A stretch of 64,000 bases of DNA from assembly GCA_947258975.1 (NCBI GenBank), contig CAMYKK010000003.1, positions 150,503 through 214,502 of the forward strand, read 5' to 3'. Each line of letters begins with the position of its first letter. The first letter of the stretch is position 1. Below, piece after piece: positions 1 to 8,670 of this stretch. A program made the translations under genes and the position numbers. Below the pieces are notes generated by a model, which saw nothing but the letters and a program-made list of their open reading frames with translations, was not told the origin of the DNA and made no database searches. The DNA comes from an uncultured Gammaproteobacteria bacterium. GTDB lineage: Bacteria; Pseudomonadota; Gammaproteobacteria; Arenicellales; JAANXG01.

Positions 1-948
1 TGTTTGATAGGAGTCAACCGCGTCGTTGACCGCAGCGTCAACAGTCTCTTGCCACCGTACCGCTGCATCGTGTTCCAGCCGGACCGGCCGCAGCCATTCC
101 TCCCAGTGCTCATTGAGCAGGGCGCGGGCCCCCGTATCACGCAGCGTCGCGGTGACCGGCTGCAATGTCTTGTTTACCGTGCGCAGAAAATCGTCCGAAG
201 CCGGGTTCGCCAGCAATGTATGGAGGTTTCCGTCTTCAACGTAGGGTAAGCTGCAGATCGGGATTTCCTGAGCGTGATAACGCGACTCCTCAATCCGACC
301 TTGCAAGGCGGATCGCAGTCTTGGTAGGTCCTGGCTTGCTTTATTGAGACAAATGAGCAGCGGCCGACGCAGGGGAAACAGCAAGTCCAACAATTTCCAC
401 ACGGATAAATCGGAGTACTTCTCCCTGCTGACCACGAGGATGATCAGATCGGACAGCGTGGCGGCCTGGGTGACCAAGGTGCGATATTCCCGCGACGAGT
501 GTGAGTCAAAATCAGGGGTGTCCCACACGGTGTAGGCACTATTTGCTAGTGCCCTTTTCGGATCATCGATAGCAGACAAGGACACCAATTCTTTGCGTGT
601 CTGGGAGAAAAACGCACCAACTTTACCATGCTGTGTATCACTGGTATTCACGGTGAATCCTTGTAAGGTGCGCGTAAAACCGGCGAGTGGACTGGTCCTT
701 GCCGCCTCCATTCCCAGCAGCAGGTTGACGATCGTGCTCTTGCCTGACTGTGTTGGCCCCAATACGGTGATATGCAACGGCACGGGACTATGTTCCATGA
801 GGTCCTTGAGTGCACCGATCGCCAGGTCCAAACTAAACACCGGTCCGCTGATCTCGCTGCCGGAGTCGTTGTGGATGCGTTGGTACGCTGAGCGCAGGCG
901 TCGCAGAAAGCCGTGTAGCAGTTCTACGGCGTCCTTCGAGGGTGACAT
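1..948 (-). CDS. Dynamin-like/HSR1-type GTPase, C-terminus cut by window edge
   Basis: This reading frame was found by translating the minus strand; it is missing from the ORF track because it runs off the left edge without a stop. From ATG at 948, 316 residues are visible. The G1/Walker A loop is GPTQSGKST (about residues 64-72), G3 is DTPDFD (143-148) and G4 is LNKAS (201-205). A roughly 60-residue polar N-terminus precedes the G domain, as in dynamin-like and 50S-ribosome-binding GTPase relatives. The C-terminal part, which would show membrane segments or coiled coils, is outside the window, so the subfamily is not settled. It is most likely a membrane-associated or stress GTPase. Confidence 0.8.
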   Translation of the reverse strand, partial: MSPSKDAVELLHGFLRRLRSAYQRIHNDSGSEISGPVFSLDLAIGALKDLMEHSPVPLHITVLGPTQSGKSTIVNLLLGMEAARTSPLAGFTRTLQGFTVNTSDTQHGKVGAFFSQTRKELVSLSAIDDPKRALANSAYTVWDTPDFDSHSSREYRTLVTQAATLSDLIILVVSREKYSDLSVWKLLDLLFPLRRPLLICLNKASQDLPRLRSALQGRIEESRYHAQEIPICSLPYVEDGNLHTLLANPASDDFLRTVNKTLQPVTATLRDTGARALLNEHWEEWLRPVRLEHDAAVRWQETVDAAVNDAVDSYQT

Positions 949-969
949 GATTAATCGACGGTGCGGAGG

Positions 970-1010
970 GTTGTCTGTTCTACGGGGCCGGGTCCCGTAG
1001 GGACGGGCGC
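970..1010. other. Overlapping alternative hairpins between two minus-strand genes
   Basis: A perfect GTCCC-GTA-GGGAC stem-loop lies at 992-1004. An alternative stem uses TACGGG at 981-986 with CCCGTA at 994-999, and the two cannot form together. It lies between the 3' end of the EF-hand gene and the start of the GTPase gene, both on the minus strand. There is no T-run, so intrinsic termination is uncertain; an attenuator or a chance structure is possible. Confidence 0.3.
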
Positions 1011-1108
1011 GGTAATTCTTGACGCCGCCGCCACAAGTCGGGCTTGATTCTCGAGATCAAACCGCTATGCGTGTTTTCCACCGAATTGGCGAATATCCAT
1101 GCGCCCGG

Positions 1109-1396
1109 TCAAATCGCTTTATGATGCGTGGGGGGATGAAATTTTCGTACCGCCAGCAGATACTCCGATTTGGCCACTACGCCATCTCCATCAAGGTCGA
1201 GCAACTGATAATCAACCGGGAATCCGCCGCCCTCGGTGTGTGCGTATTCCTCGGAAGTCAAAACTCCATCGCGGTCTAGATCCATCTGTTCAAATAATCC
1301 GGTTGCGAACGACTCCATGGTTTTTGTGTCGAACTCTTGTGCGCGTGCTCCACTCACAACCAGTAACAGGATTAGAAAAACTATTGAATGTTTCAT
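1109..1396 (-). CDS. Secreted EF-hand calcium-binding protein
   Basis: The predicted protein is 95 aa. ATG at 1396 is preferred over the track's upstream start because it opens directly onto a signal peptide (MKHSIVFLILLLVVSGARA) and has a GGAA-type ribosome site upstream. Two EF-hand loops follow, DLDRDGVLTSEE (39-50) and DLDGDGVVAKSE (67-78), each with Asp at positions 1, 3 and 5 and Glu at 12, so both should bind Ca2+. After cleavage little remains beyond the two hands, so it is probably a small periplasmic calcium-binding protein. Its partner is unknown. It lies 74 bp downstream of the cyclase gene on the same strand. Confidence 0.8.
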   Translation of the reverse strand: MKHSIVFLILLLVVSGARAQEFDTKTMESFATGLFEQMDLDRDGVLTSEEYAHTEGGGFPVDYQLLDLDGDGVVAKSEYLLAVRKFHPPTHHKAI

Positions 1397-1470
1397 GACG
1401 ATTCCGGTTCGGTCCTGGATGATCGCATTATATGCCAGAAACGGTCGCAGCATATCCAACTCGGGCGGTG

Positions 1471-3375
1471 TTACACATTATCCGCGTCGTGGGTGTAGGT
1501 CTCCAATTCCACAGCGGCATTCGACACTGTGCGTTTGGGCTGGATGAGAGGTTGTGGTTCACGATACGCGGTTAATTCCCTAGCGGGGATTCGCCAAAAA
1601 CAAATTGGGTCGGAAAATCCCGTCAGTGCAATCGTTTCCCGTACTGGAGAATAACCATCGAGTATCAGCGCAATCTGTGGATCATCGGCAAGTGCGGCCG
1701 ACATGACGATGTCGCCACCGTCACTTCGCGCTTGAAGCCTGGCGGCCAAATTGACTGCCGAACCATAATAATCGAGTCGGTCATTCAGGTTCACCGATAG
1801 GCACCGGCCGGTATGCAGTCCGAGTTTGACAATGATCGGGTCTCGATCGGATGTCCGATTAAACCAATTAATGTCATGCTGAATGCGTATCGCGCAATTG
1901 AGTGCGTCGACAGGATTAAAGAATACTGCCATAACTGCGTCCCCGATCTTTTTTACGATGCTCCCATCATGCTCATGGACCGCATCGCCGAGTATCTCGA
2001 AGTGCTCACGTACCAGTACATATGCCTGTGCGTCACCAATCTGATCGTACATCGCCGTCGACCCCTTGAGATCAGTGAACAGGAACGATATCGAATCAAT
2101 TTCGACGTCGTCCCCGGGACGCAGGACATCATCATTGAACAAGTCCCGAAATGCCTGCAGCGTAGTGGCACGATGAGCGGTCAAGGCGTCGCGCCGCCAC
2201 ATGAGTTCCTCGAGGATGAATGTCAACGGCCGGTGGCTGCGGTTGATGAACGCAACCATGCCCACGCTGACTGGCCCTCCGGTGGTAATGGCATCGCGTT
2301 CGGCAACCACCTCCGGAAAGCTTCCCCCTGTATAGGTCACGTTACATTCGTCTCCGGGTTCGAGGGTGCGAATCCTGTAGCCTACATCCGGCGTCAGTTG
2401 AACAGATTCCATGCGTTGTTCTCCGGCCGCAAGGGACAATTGCGCCAGAATATGCGGTGTGCTCATTGGTCCCATCAAGCAGTACTCCCGGTGGTCCAGG
2501 GCGCGGATTGTTGTAGCCGGATGAAAAACGAGTTCAATATTTTGTGAGAAACTTAATCCAAAGTCGATGTTGCAGGTCGAGCAATGAGCGCCCGTTGGTA
2601 GATCTTTCAGCGCCGCGACGCTGGCCTTGCCGGTTTGACATCGTGGACACAACAGTGACCAGCGTAATCCTAATAGACCCTGCCGTACCGCCTCCAAGCA
2701 CACCTCGATGGCATGGCGTTCAGGCACATCCCACAATCGCGCTAGAGCCAATGGCCGCATGCTCGCCACGTCGGCTTCCGGCCTGGTGATGACGTACTCA
2801 ACCAGCGTATGCGCAAGGTCATGACCGTGTCGTGTTGACTCGATTCGATCCGCGATTTGTGCGGTGCGTCGGGCCATTTCTTTTGGCAACGCCGGTGGCT
2901 TGATCTCGAATTGAGTCTCTCTCCACCCTTCGCAATACGCCTCCGCATCCGAAACCAAGCGCGTGAATTTACTGTATATCCGTTTGAAGAAACCGGGGCC
3001 GAGCAGAAGCTGGCCCAGGACGTTGGCCGGTTCGACTTCGATGGTGTACTCACCGTGGCTGCCGCCCCCGTTGGGGCGGAGCCGAAACGTGGCACAAAGA
3101 TAATTGAATGGTCCGTTGCGGAATCTTCTGCAATGACGGAACCATCGCTTCGACACCCAATTCTGCGGTTCATCATCCCAGGTGATGGTCAGCGGGCCGA
3201 CATTGGCATGAGCGACGAAGCTGACCGAACCGTCCGGCCGCGGGATCTCGTCGATATCGTGCTTGGGGAAACCGGCGGCTTCGTTAAAGAGCGCGGTGTC
3301 GGCCAACACAGACCACATGCGCTCTGCCGGAACCGCAAATTGCCAATCAAAGGTAATGCTTCTCACTTTCGACAT
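1471..3375 (-). CDS. Class III adenylate/guanylate cyclase with SRPBCC-like N-terminus and zinc-ribbon-like middle
   Basis: The predicted protein is 634 aa from ATG at 3375 (the track uses TTG at 3384). The first 150 or so residues resemble an SRPBCC/polyketide-cyclase fold. A CPRC...CSTC pair near residue 240-270 looks like a zinc ribbon, followed by a DUF5939-like region. The last 200 residues are a class III nucleotide cyclase domain: FTDLKGST supplies the first metal Asp, KKIGDAVMAVF the base-recognition Lys and second metal Asp, and VNLAARL the transition-state Asn and Arg. It should make cAMP or cGMP. No membrane segment is obvious, so it is probably cytosolic and controlled by its N-terminal module. 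The ligand is unknown. Confidence 0.85.
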   Translation of the reverse strand: MSKVRSITFDWQFAVPAERMWSVLADTALFNEAAGFPKHDIDEIPRPDGSVSFVAHANVGPLTITWDDEPQNWVSKRWFRHCRRFRNGPFNYLCATFRLRPNGGGSHGEYTIEVEPANVLGQLLLGPGFFKRIYSKFTRLVSDAEAYCEGWRETQFEIKPPALPKEMARRTAQIADRIESTRHGHDLAHTLVEYVITRPEADVASMRPLALARLWDVPERHAIEVCLEAVRQGLLGLRWSLLCPRCQTGKASVAALKDLPTGAHCSTCNIDFGLSFSQNIELVFHPATTIRALDHREYCLMGPMSTPHILAQLSLAAGEQRMESVQLTPDVGYRIRTLEPGDECNVTYTGGSFPEVVAERDAITTGGPVSVGMVAFINRSHRPLTFILEELMWRRDALTAHRATTLQAFRDLFNDDVLRPGDDVEIDSISFLFTDLKGSTAMYDQIGDAQAYVLVREHFEILGDAVHEHDGSIVKKIGDAVMAVFFNPVDALNCAIRIQHDINWFNRTSDRDPIIVKLGLHTGRCLSVNLNDRLDYYGSAVNLAARLQARSDGGDIVMSAALADDPQIALILDGYSPVRETIALTGFSDPICFWRIPARELTAYREPQPLIQPKRTVSNAAVELETYTHDADNV

Positions 3376-3625
3376 GGGCGTCAAACGTACGCAAGTTGCA
3401 AGGGACGAAACAACCTGCCTTTCTTAATAAGACGTAAAAACGTCCATAAATGGGCGGTTCGTGCCCGTCTCAATGCGGCCAATATTGGTGTAAGGGTGCC
3501 AGGATCTTGCTGCCTCGTTGACCACCTCATGATGGCCCCAGTTTGCGGCGTCTCAGCCCGCATGACGATGAGTGGCTGCGCGAAGCCATCGCTGAGCGAG
3601 TGTTCCTGTCAGAGCCCAACAAGCG

Positions 3626-4414
3626 TTACCACCGATATCGATTTCCCAGGATTGCAACAAGATCATCATTGGGTTGCTTGAAATATGCCGCTACTCTTTT
3701 GCGCGTGTCCGCCGACAGGTTCGTGTACCTTCCTACCTCCTGCGCCTGGGTGTTGTGCGGGTAAATCTTTTCGACGCCCAAGAACTCATAGACTTCGTCC
3801 AACGATTGTTTCGGGTCCTGAAAAAATTCTTCACTCTTGATAAATAAGAACTGGTCACGGTTGAAATGGCGAAGCCAATGTTTGATGTGATCTGCGTATC
3901 TTCCCCGATACAAATAGAGCGAACTTTGTTCGGATGACATGTCGTCGTTGGCGATAGCCTCCTCGAACGTCGGGAAGTCCCTCCTGTCCTCCCGTCGTTT
4001 GTTCATGCTGTAGGCAGAATATGCCCGGTCTATGGGATCTCGCAGAAGGGCAATCAACTTGACGTCCCGCAAGTCCTTTTTAATCCTCGGCGGTACGGTC
4101 TCGTCGAACAAATAGTACGGAGATGCTTCGCCGGTGAGCTGATGCCTGCTGAACAGACTCAACGGAAAGAAACTTTTGTACCATCCCAGCCCTTTGCCTC
4201 GCAAGGTGTAGTAATTGTAATAATGAATTTCCTTTATCGCCGAGACTCTGATACTTGGGTGCTGCGACAAATAGAAATACAGCGAAGAAGTTCCCGCTTT
4301 CTGGGCTCCGATAATGATAAAGTCGGGCATCCGGCGCCACCGGCTGGTAAGACGTCGATACACGCTGGCGACAGCCAAACGAGACTTTACAAGGAAGTGC
4401 GTGCATCGCAGCAT
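3626..4414 (-). CDS. PAPS-dependent sulfotransferase
   Basis: The 262-aa protein carries the two PAPS-binding signatures of Sulfotransfer_1 / heparan N-sulfotransferase-like enzymes: a 5' phosphosulfate loop in IIGAQKAGTSSLYFYL (about 34-49) and a 3' phosphate segment in LLRDPIDRAYSAYSM (about 123-137). It should transfer a sulfuryl group from PAPS to a carbohydrate or lipid. ATG at 4330 (MPDFII) is an alternative start just before the fold. It lies 28 bp downstream of the patatin gene on the same strand, so the two are probably co-transcribed and may modify the same envelope lipid or glycolipid; that link is inference. Confidence 0.85.
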   Translation of the reverse strand: MLRCTHFLVKSRLAVASVYRRLTSRWRRMPDFIIIGAQKAGTSSLYFYLSQHPSIRVSAIKEIHYYNYYTLRGKGLGWYKSFFPLSLFSRHQLTGEASPYYLFDETVPPRIKKDLRDVKLIALLRDPIDRAYSAYSMNKRREDRRDFPTFEEAIANDDMSSEQSSLYLYRGRYADHIKHWLRHFNRDQFLFIKSEEFFQDPKQSLDEVYEFLGVEKIYPHNTQAQEVGRYTNLSADTRKRVAAYFKQPNDDLVAILGNRYRW

Positions 4415-4442
4415 ATGACAATATCTCGCCGATTTTCGTCGG

Positions 4443-5546
4443 CTATCGATTCCGTTTTTTTACGAACCGTTTGACGTTACCGTTATTTGGGACAGTACTG
4501 TCTTCAGGTTCGGATGTTGTGGCTACTTGGGTGCGATGCCAATATTTGGGCGCCCATTCTTGTATGGACAAGCTGCTGCGTTTGCCTAACGTGTTGAAAT
4601 TAGCCGTTAACCACGCGTCTGACTCTCGACGGCCAGTCTCGCGAAGCTTGGTCAGGAACGACCACGCGGTGTCATATTTCGTATGCATGCTGAATTGCTT
4701 CATCTCCTCGTTGGCGTGCACGAGATGAAAGTAGGTACGGTGGAACCTGGGATCATCGACGACGCCGGCTTCGATCAACCGTGTGATCTCGGCAATGTGC
4801 CGAATTTCGCGCATAAGATTTGAGTTGAAAGTGATTTCGTTCAAGCGTTCGGAAATGTCCTGTGCGGTTACCGGAACCTCTTCGCGGTGAGTGGGATTGA
4901 TTTGAACGATCAGAATATCGTTGGCGTCGCAATCATTGACCAACGGTTCCAATACAGGATTGCCGGTAAACCCACCATCCCAATAGTACTCGCCATCTAC
5001 TTCCACCGTGTGATGTATTTGTGGCAGGCACGCAGATGCAAGCAAAGCGGAAACGCTCAGTTCCCTGTTGGTAAAGATTCGCAGGCGGTTGGTGCGTATA
5101 TTAGTGGCCGATACGAATAGTTTGAGTTCCGAACAATGTCGCAGGCAATCGAAGTCGATGGTGTTGACCAACACATCTTTTAATGGATTGATATTGAACG
5201 GATTGAGTTGATACGGAGAGGCGAGATGAGACAGTATGTTCAGCCACATGGCCGTCGGTGGCCAAGCTGGGCCGGTGGGATTGAGCGCGCTAGAATGGTA
5301 TGGATTGAACGAACCATAGCGGCTCATGGTGCGCCAAAATTTTTCCAGCGCCGCGGCCGCCCCTGCGCGTCCATTTTTATGATAACCGTCCGCAAGCACC
5401 GCAGCGTTTATTGCTCCTGCGCTGGTACCGCTGATGCCATCGATTTTGATGCGTTCGTCTTCGATCAATCTTTCCAGTACGCCCCATGTAAAAGCCCCGT
5501 GGGCGCCGCCCCCTTGGAGGGCGAGCGATATCGATTTTGCAGTCAC
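4443..5546 (-). CDS. Patatin-like phospholipase
   Basis: The predicted protein is 367 aa. GTG at 5546 is chosen over the track's 5639 because AGAAGGAGG sits six bases upstream and the protein then begins right at the patatin fold. Motifs are complete: the oxyanion loop GGGAHG (12-17), the nucleophile elbow GTSAG with Ser42, and the catalytic Asp in DGG (Asp190). This is a Ser-Asp dyad lipid acyl hydrolase. No signal peptide is present. A comparable proximal N-terminal layout is seen in RssA/YlbK-type proteins. The sulfotransferase gene follows after 28 bp. Confidence 0.87.
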   Translation of the reverse strand: MTAKSISLALQGGGAHGAFTWGVLERLIEDERIKIDGISGTSAGAINAAVLADGYHKNGRAGAAAALEKFWRTMSRYGSFNPYHSSALNPTGPAWPPTAMWLNILSHLASPYQLNPFNINPLKDVLVNTIDFDCLRHCSELKLFVSATNIRTNRLRIFTNRELSVSALLASACLPQIHHTVEVDGEYYWDGGFTGNPVLEPLVNDCDANDILIVQINPTHREEVPVTAQDISERLNEITFNSNLMREIRHIAEITRLIEAGVVDDPRFHRTYFHLVHANEEMKQFSMHTKYDTAWSFLTKLRETGRRESDAWLTANFNTLGKRSSLSIQEWAPKYWHRTQVATTSEPEDSTVPNNGNVKRFVKKRNR

Positions 5547-5565
5547 GGTATCCTCCTTCTGGAGG
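5538..5565 (-). promoter_or_regulatory. Strong Shine-Dalgarno that fixes the patatin GTG start
   Basis: Read on the minus strand, AGAAGGAGGATACC is followed directly by GTG at 5546. The AAGGAGG core is near-complementary to the anti-SD and correctly spaced. It argues against the upstream start in the ORF track. Confidence 0.8.
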
Positions 5566-6206
5566 AGAGCCCTACACTGCACCAAGCTTTCTGGATGACC
5601 GCACGGGTAGCGCGCGTTGACACCGCGCTGTAGCGACATCTATAGCCGTAGCTATGGATTGAGCGAATCACGAGTCGGGGTGTTCGAGATCGTGCGGACG
5701 CCGGGGTAGTCCGGCCTCTATTCGCGGTCTGCACCGGAAAGACGCACGGCGTGTCGTATAAGATCGGAAACATTCGATTCTCCAGGTTGCTTGGACGGAT
5801 TAGGGGTGGACCATCTTGGGCGATTTGTGGACTGGGATCTTCCGCGCACTCAGGATTCGTATTTATACCGACATTGATCGTGCGTGCAAGCTCTCAAAAA
5901 CAACGCCGTCCTCGGCCCTGATGTTGACGGCAAGTTTTACGCCAAGAATCCCGGAAGCTAGCGAAAAGACTTGTCCTGCGCGTAGTCGCAGGATCGGTTG
6001 GTGAGGACGCCGTGCCCGTGTGTTGTGACGTCACGACCCATAATCCGCGGCGAAGCTTATCAGCTCATGGGATGGAACTGAAATGACCGCTGCAATGTTT
6101 GCCGCTGCGGGTACAATGCTGTGTGCGGTTACTCTGTGCCCTCGTCCGGCCTTTGGTATCGGCAAGGTCTCAATGGCTCGCGGGGCGACTTGGTGCGATG
6201 CACAGG
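5547..6206. other. Non-coding accessory stretch with one repeat copy
   Basis: No convincing reading frame is present here; the short ORFs lack family features. The stretch holds copy A of the dispersed hairpin repeat (5941-6001) and a GC-rich imperfect palindrome near 5700. It may contain the promoter for the patatin-sulfotransferase pair, but no clear -35/-10 pair was recognised. Confidence 0.5.
5941..6001 (+). repeat. Dispersed hairpin repeat, copy A
   Basis: It contains GAAGCTAGCGAAAAGACTTG followed by the perfect stem-loop CCTGCG-CGTAGT-CGCAGG and then a GGTTGG-like end. Copies B (19990-20054, inverted), C (25240-25307) and D (42791-42846) share this order. The upstream flank CGCCAAGAATCCCGG matches the flank of copy C. 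It is a REP-like or small non-autonomous element; no family name is assigned. Confidence 0.7.
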
Positions 6207-6494
6207 TCAGTTCTCTCCCGCACGCTCGAATCGGCACCCGTACCGCGTGCTGCGTACCCCGGTTTGCTCGATGCGCACGATGACCCCACTAAATCGCAAG
6301 ATCGCACCGTTATGTTCCTCATGGATCTCGGCGTTAATTACGGTTCCCAGTTCGAGCTCGTGATCGCTCTCGAGCAGGATCCCGGTGCGACTCATGTCGA
6401 CGACGACGCCTTGTGCAATCTGGTTGTCGTTGTGCATGCGGAAGCGTATCGGGGCGCCGATGGTTAGCCGTGGCGCGTCGCGTTTCTCTGTCAT
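6207..6494 (-). CDS. PilZ domain protein
   Basis: The predicted protein is 95 aa from ATG at 6494, which places MTEKRDAPRL at the N-terminus; the longer start in the track adds non-conserved residues. The PilZ c-di-GMP signature is seen as KRDAPR (RxxxR-like, with Lys-Arg at the first position) and DMSRTG (DxSxxG). The rest fits a single PilZ barrel ending in GCRFE. It probably binds cyclic di-GMP and acts as a stand-alone effector or adaptor in surface or motility behaviour. No partner gene is adjacent. Confidence 0.85.
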   Translation of the reverse strand: MTEKRDAPRLTIGAPIRFRMHNDNQIAQGVVVDMSRTGILLESDHELELGTVINAEIHEEHNGAILRFSGVIVRIEQTGVRSTRYGCRFERAGEN

Positions 6495-7111
6495 CGCAAT
6501 ATTTGACCCCGTTAGTGCGTACGTCAAAAGTGTTGCGGGACATTCACGCCGCAACTGGCCGTTGTCGCGCATACGCGACGCCCCGCCGATTGTTTGCTGG
6601 TGATTGGTGAACGCAATGGGTGATTGCGTCTTCCCAAAAACCCCCTAAAAACCTAGGATATTGTTCGGACAGTGATTAATATTTAAGTCTAGCAGTCCAA
6701 CCGCAAAATCAAGCCCGGATTCATTGCCGTCCCACACCGGCTGACGATTCCGCAAGGACCGCATTCACGAAACTCGCGGCCGTAACCGAAAACCCAGCGC
6801 GCTAGGGGCAGCAGAGCGGCGAACTGGAATGAAAACGGGATCATCCTCGCGCGTGTCGCCTCCTGTCTCGTGGGCAGCCCCGGGTATGGATTACAAGCTC
6901 TTGTATTTTTTACTATTATCCGGGCGGTATGCGTCGCCGCGAATACAGAACCTGGCGGTGAACAAGCATCCAATTCGACATATCAGACAATCCGTTAGCG
7001 CCGCTTTCCCGGTCTTGATGCAATATGCGAGTTACAGGATAAATGTGCAGATGACAGCTTGATGAGCGCAGGTATAATGGATCTACCGTAGCGAAATAGT
7101 GTTTCAAAGCC
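6495..7111. other. Intergenic region without a recognised gene
   Basis: Short ORFs on both strands show no family features. The segment 6640-6690 is locally AT-rich and could hold a promoter for the PilZ gene on the minus strand. A TATAAT hexamer lies at 7073-7078 upstream of the FmdB-like gene. Nothing else was seen. Confidence 0.5.
7073..7078 (+). promoter_or_regulatory. Possible -10 box upstream of the FmdB-like gene
   Basis: A perfect TATAAT lies 33 bp before the ATG at 7112. The hexamer 17 bp upstream (GATGAC) matches the -35 consensus poorly, so this is only a candidate. Confidence 0.35.
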
Positions 7112-7369
7112 ATGCCGACCTATGATTATCTCTGTGGTGCCACCGGACGCGTATTCGAAGTCCGCCACTCCATTCACGGCAAACTGCGTTGCTGGGGCGA
7201 GTTATGCGCGGCGGTTGGGATGGACCCCGGCGATGTCGCGCTGGATACACCCGTAGAGCGCCTGATCAACGGTGGAAATGTGGTCAACAGCAGTGTGCTC
7301 AAAAACCCCGACGGTCCGCCTTGTGGTGCCGCCGCATCGCGCTGCAGGCGCGTATGTGGGTTGAATTAA
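7112..7369 (+). CDS. Small FmdB-like / zinc-ribbon-type protein
   Basis: The 85-aa protein begins MPTYDYLC and continues with FEVRHSI, CWGELC, PVERLINGGNVV and SSVLKNPDGPPC, the order seen in small FmdB-like regulatory proteins of proteobacteria. Five or six cysteines are available for metal binding. The C-terminus (PPCGAAASRCRRVCGLN) is less Gly/Cys-rich than I expect for the family and may be diverged. Its role is not established. It is followed after 28 bp by the DUF6817-like gene on the same strand. Confidence 0.7.
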   Translation: MPTYDYLCGATGRVFEVRHSIHGKLRCWGELCAAVGMDPGDVALDTPVERLINGGNVVNSSVLKNPDGPPCGAAASRCRRVCGLN

Positions 7370-7397
7370 CGGGGCATGCCAGGCTGGTAACCCGGTT

Positions 7398-7964
7398 TTG
7401 AACGCTGCGCACCGGCAATTGCTTGTTCACGTTGGAGCCCGCCAGGTACCGCACTCCGGCCGCACCTTGCTCGATCATCTAAGGGGCACCTACGAGCTGT
7501 TAACGCAGTGGGAGTGCAACGAAGCGACGTGCGTTGCCGGTTTGTTTCACAGCATTTACGGCACCCAAACATTTGCGCATTCGTTACTCGACCACAGCCA
7601 ACGTGGCTATGTTCGCAGCCTGATTGGCGTTGCAGCAGAGCAGTTGGTTTATTTTTTCAGCACGACCGACCGCAATAAATATTTTGACAATATCGGCGCC
7701 AGCGATGTAATGCTATTGAACACTATTGACGGCGAGTTGGTGGAAGTTCCATCCGCGACTCTGAACGCTTTGGTCGCCATCGAAGTCGCCAATACCGTGG
7801 AGCAAATTCCGCATAAGCCGCGGATCTCCCGCGGGGTAATGGAAGTCTACACACGGCAATGTGAAGCAGCCAAAGCCGTCATCCCCGATGAGGCCTTTAG
7901 GCAATGTGTGCGCGTGTTTGCTCATCATCGCTCGGAAGCAGGTTTGGGCGATCAGCAGTTTTGA
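7398..7964 (+). CDS. DUF6817/HD-like protein
   Basis: The 188-aa protein uses TTG at 7398, the only usable start in this frame after the preceding stop. The segment VPHSGRTLLDHLRGTYELL followed by CVAGLFHSIYGT is typical of DUF6817, which resembles an HD-type helical metal-binding fold (conserved H...HL and GLFHS.YGT). Further conserved stretches are AAEQLVYFFSTTDR and EVANTVEQIP. The enzymatic function is unknown. The close upstream FmdB-like gene suggests co-transcription. A clear Shine-Dalgarno is lacking, so the start is uncertain. Confidence 0.7.
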   Translation: MNAAHRQLLVHVGARQVPHSGRTLLDHLRGTYELLTQWECNEATCVAGLFHSIYGTQTFAHSLLDHSQRGYVRSLIGVAAEQLVYFFSTTDRNKYFDNIGASDVMLLNTIDGELVEVPSATLNALVAIEVANTVEQIPHKPRISRGVMEVYTRQCEAAKAVIPDEAFRQCVRVFAHHRSEAGLGDQQF

Positions 7965-8030
7965 TATGCCCTCAAAGCCGTGCGTGTGCAGATTCACAAA
8001 AGTACCCACTAGACAATTGAGGAGTATGAA

Positions 8031-8534
8031 ATGAAATACGGTGTACTGGTTGCCGCAGCCACTCTGTTCGTGAACACAGCGTTGTCGCACGCTGATGAAG
8101 AAGCACCGGCGACGCTTCCGATTCAGCGGTTGAGCCTGGACTTGGCGGTAAAAGCCGCCATGTCCACGATCGAGGCCTGTCGGGAGAAGGGCATGAACGT
8201 TACCGTGGCGATGGTGGACCGCGGTGGTCGGCAACAGGTCGTGTTGCGCGACACGCTTGCGATGCCGCTCACCGTGGACGTCGCGCAGCAGAAGGCCTAT
8301 GCGGCGATGAATTTCAATGCGCCGACGTCGCAACTCGAAAGTCGATTCACGTCGCCGTTCTCTCCCGGCAAGATAGAGGGGATCATATTGTCCGCCGGCG
8401 GTTTGCCCATAACCGCCGGCGGAACCATCATCGGCGGCATTGGTGTCAGCGGCGCGCCGTCCGGTAAAACGGACGAGGCATGCGCCAGCGCCGGTCTGGA
8501 TGCGATTACGGCGGAGCTAGAAATGTCCATGTAA
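8031..8534 (+). CDS. Periplasmic GlcG/HbpS family heme-binding-like protein
   Basis: The 167-aa protein has a signal peptide (MKYGVLVAAATLFVNTALSHA) and then a complete GlcG/HbpS domain (formerly DUF336): LDLAVKAAMSTIEACRE, VAMVDRGG, AQQKAYAAMNF, SAGGLPITAGG and GGIGVSGAPSGKTDEACA. GAGGAG precedes the ATG at good spacing. Relatives bind heme or cobalamin, or act as small-molecule sensors; here the export signal points to a periplasmic role. Gene order offers no further clue. Confidence 0.88.
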   Translation: MKYGVLVAAATLFVNTALSHADEEAPATLPIQRLSLDLAVKAAMSTIEACREKGMNVTVAMVDRGGRQQVVLRDTLAMPLTVDVAQQKAYAAMNFNAPTSQLESRFTSPFSPGKIEGIILSAGGLPITAGGTIIGGIGVSGAPSGKTDEACASAGLDAITAELEMSM

Positions 8535-8670
8535 CGATTGTTCTTATTTTAATTTCATTCAGCGTGTGTTCACACGTGGTTCAGCGCTGATTCATGGCCG
8601 ATGCGCTAGGGTGACGCGTAATCCAATCACTTGCGGATTTCCCGGCGAAACTTTAACAAAGGAGACGGCC

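Noticed and set aside
2857-3681. 274-codon plus-strand ORF
   Set aside because: Antisense to the cyclase N-terminus; composition is that of a shadow.
7112-7369. Broken zinc knuckle in the FmdB-like protein
   Set aside because: The N-terminal YxC without a second Cys is, as far as I recall, normal for this WGELC-containing subgroup, so it was not scored as a defect.
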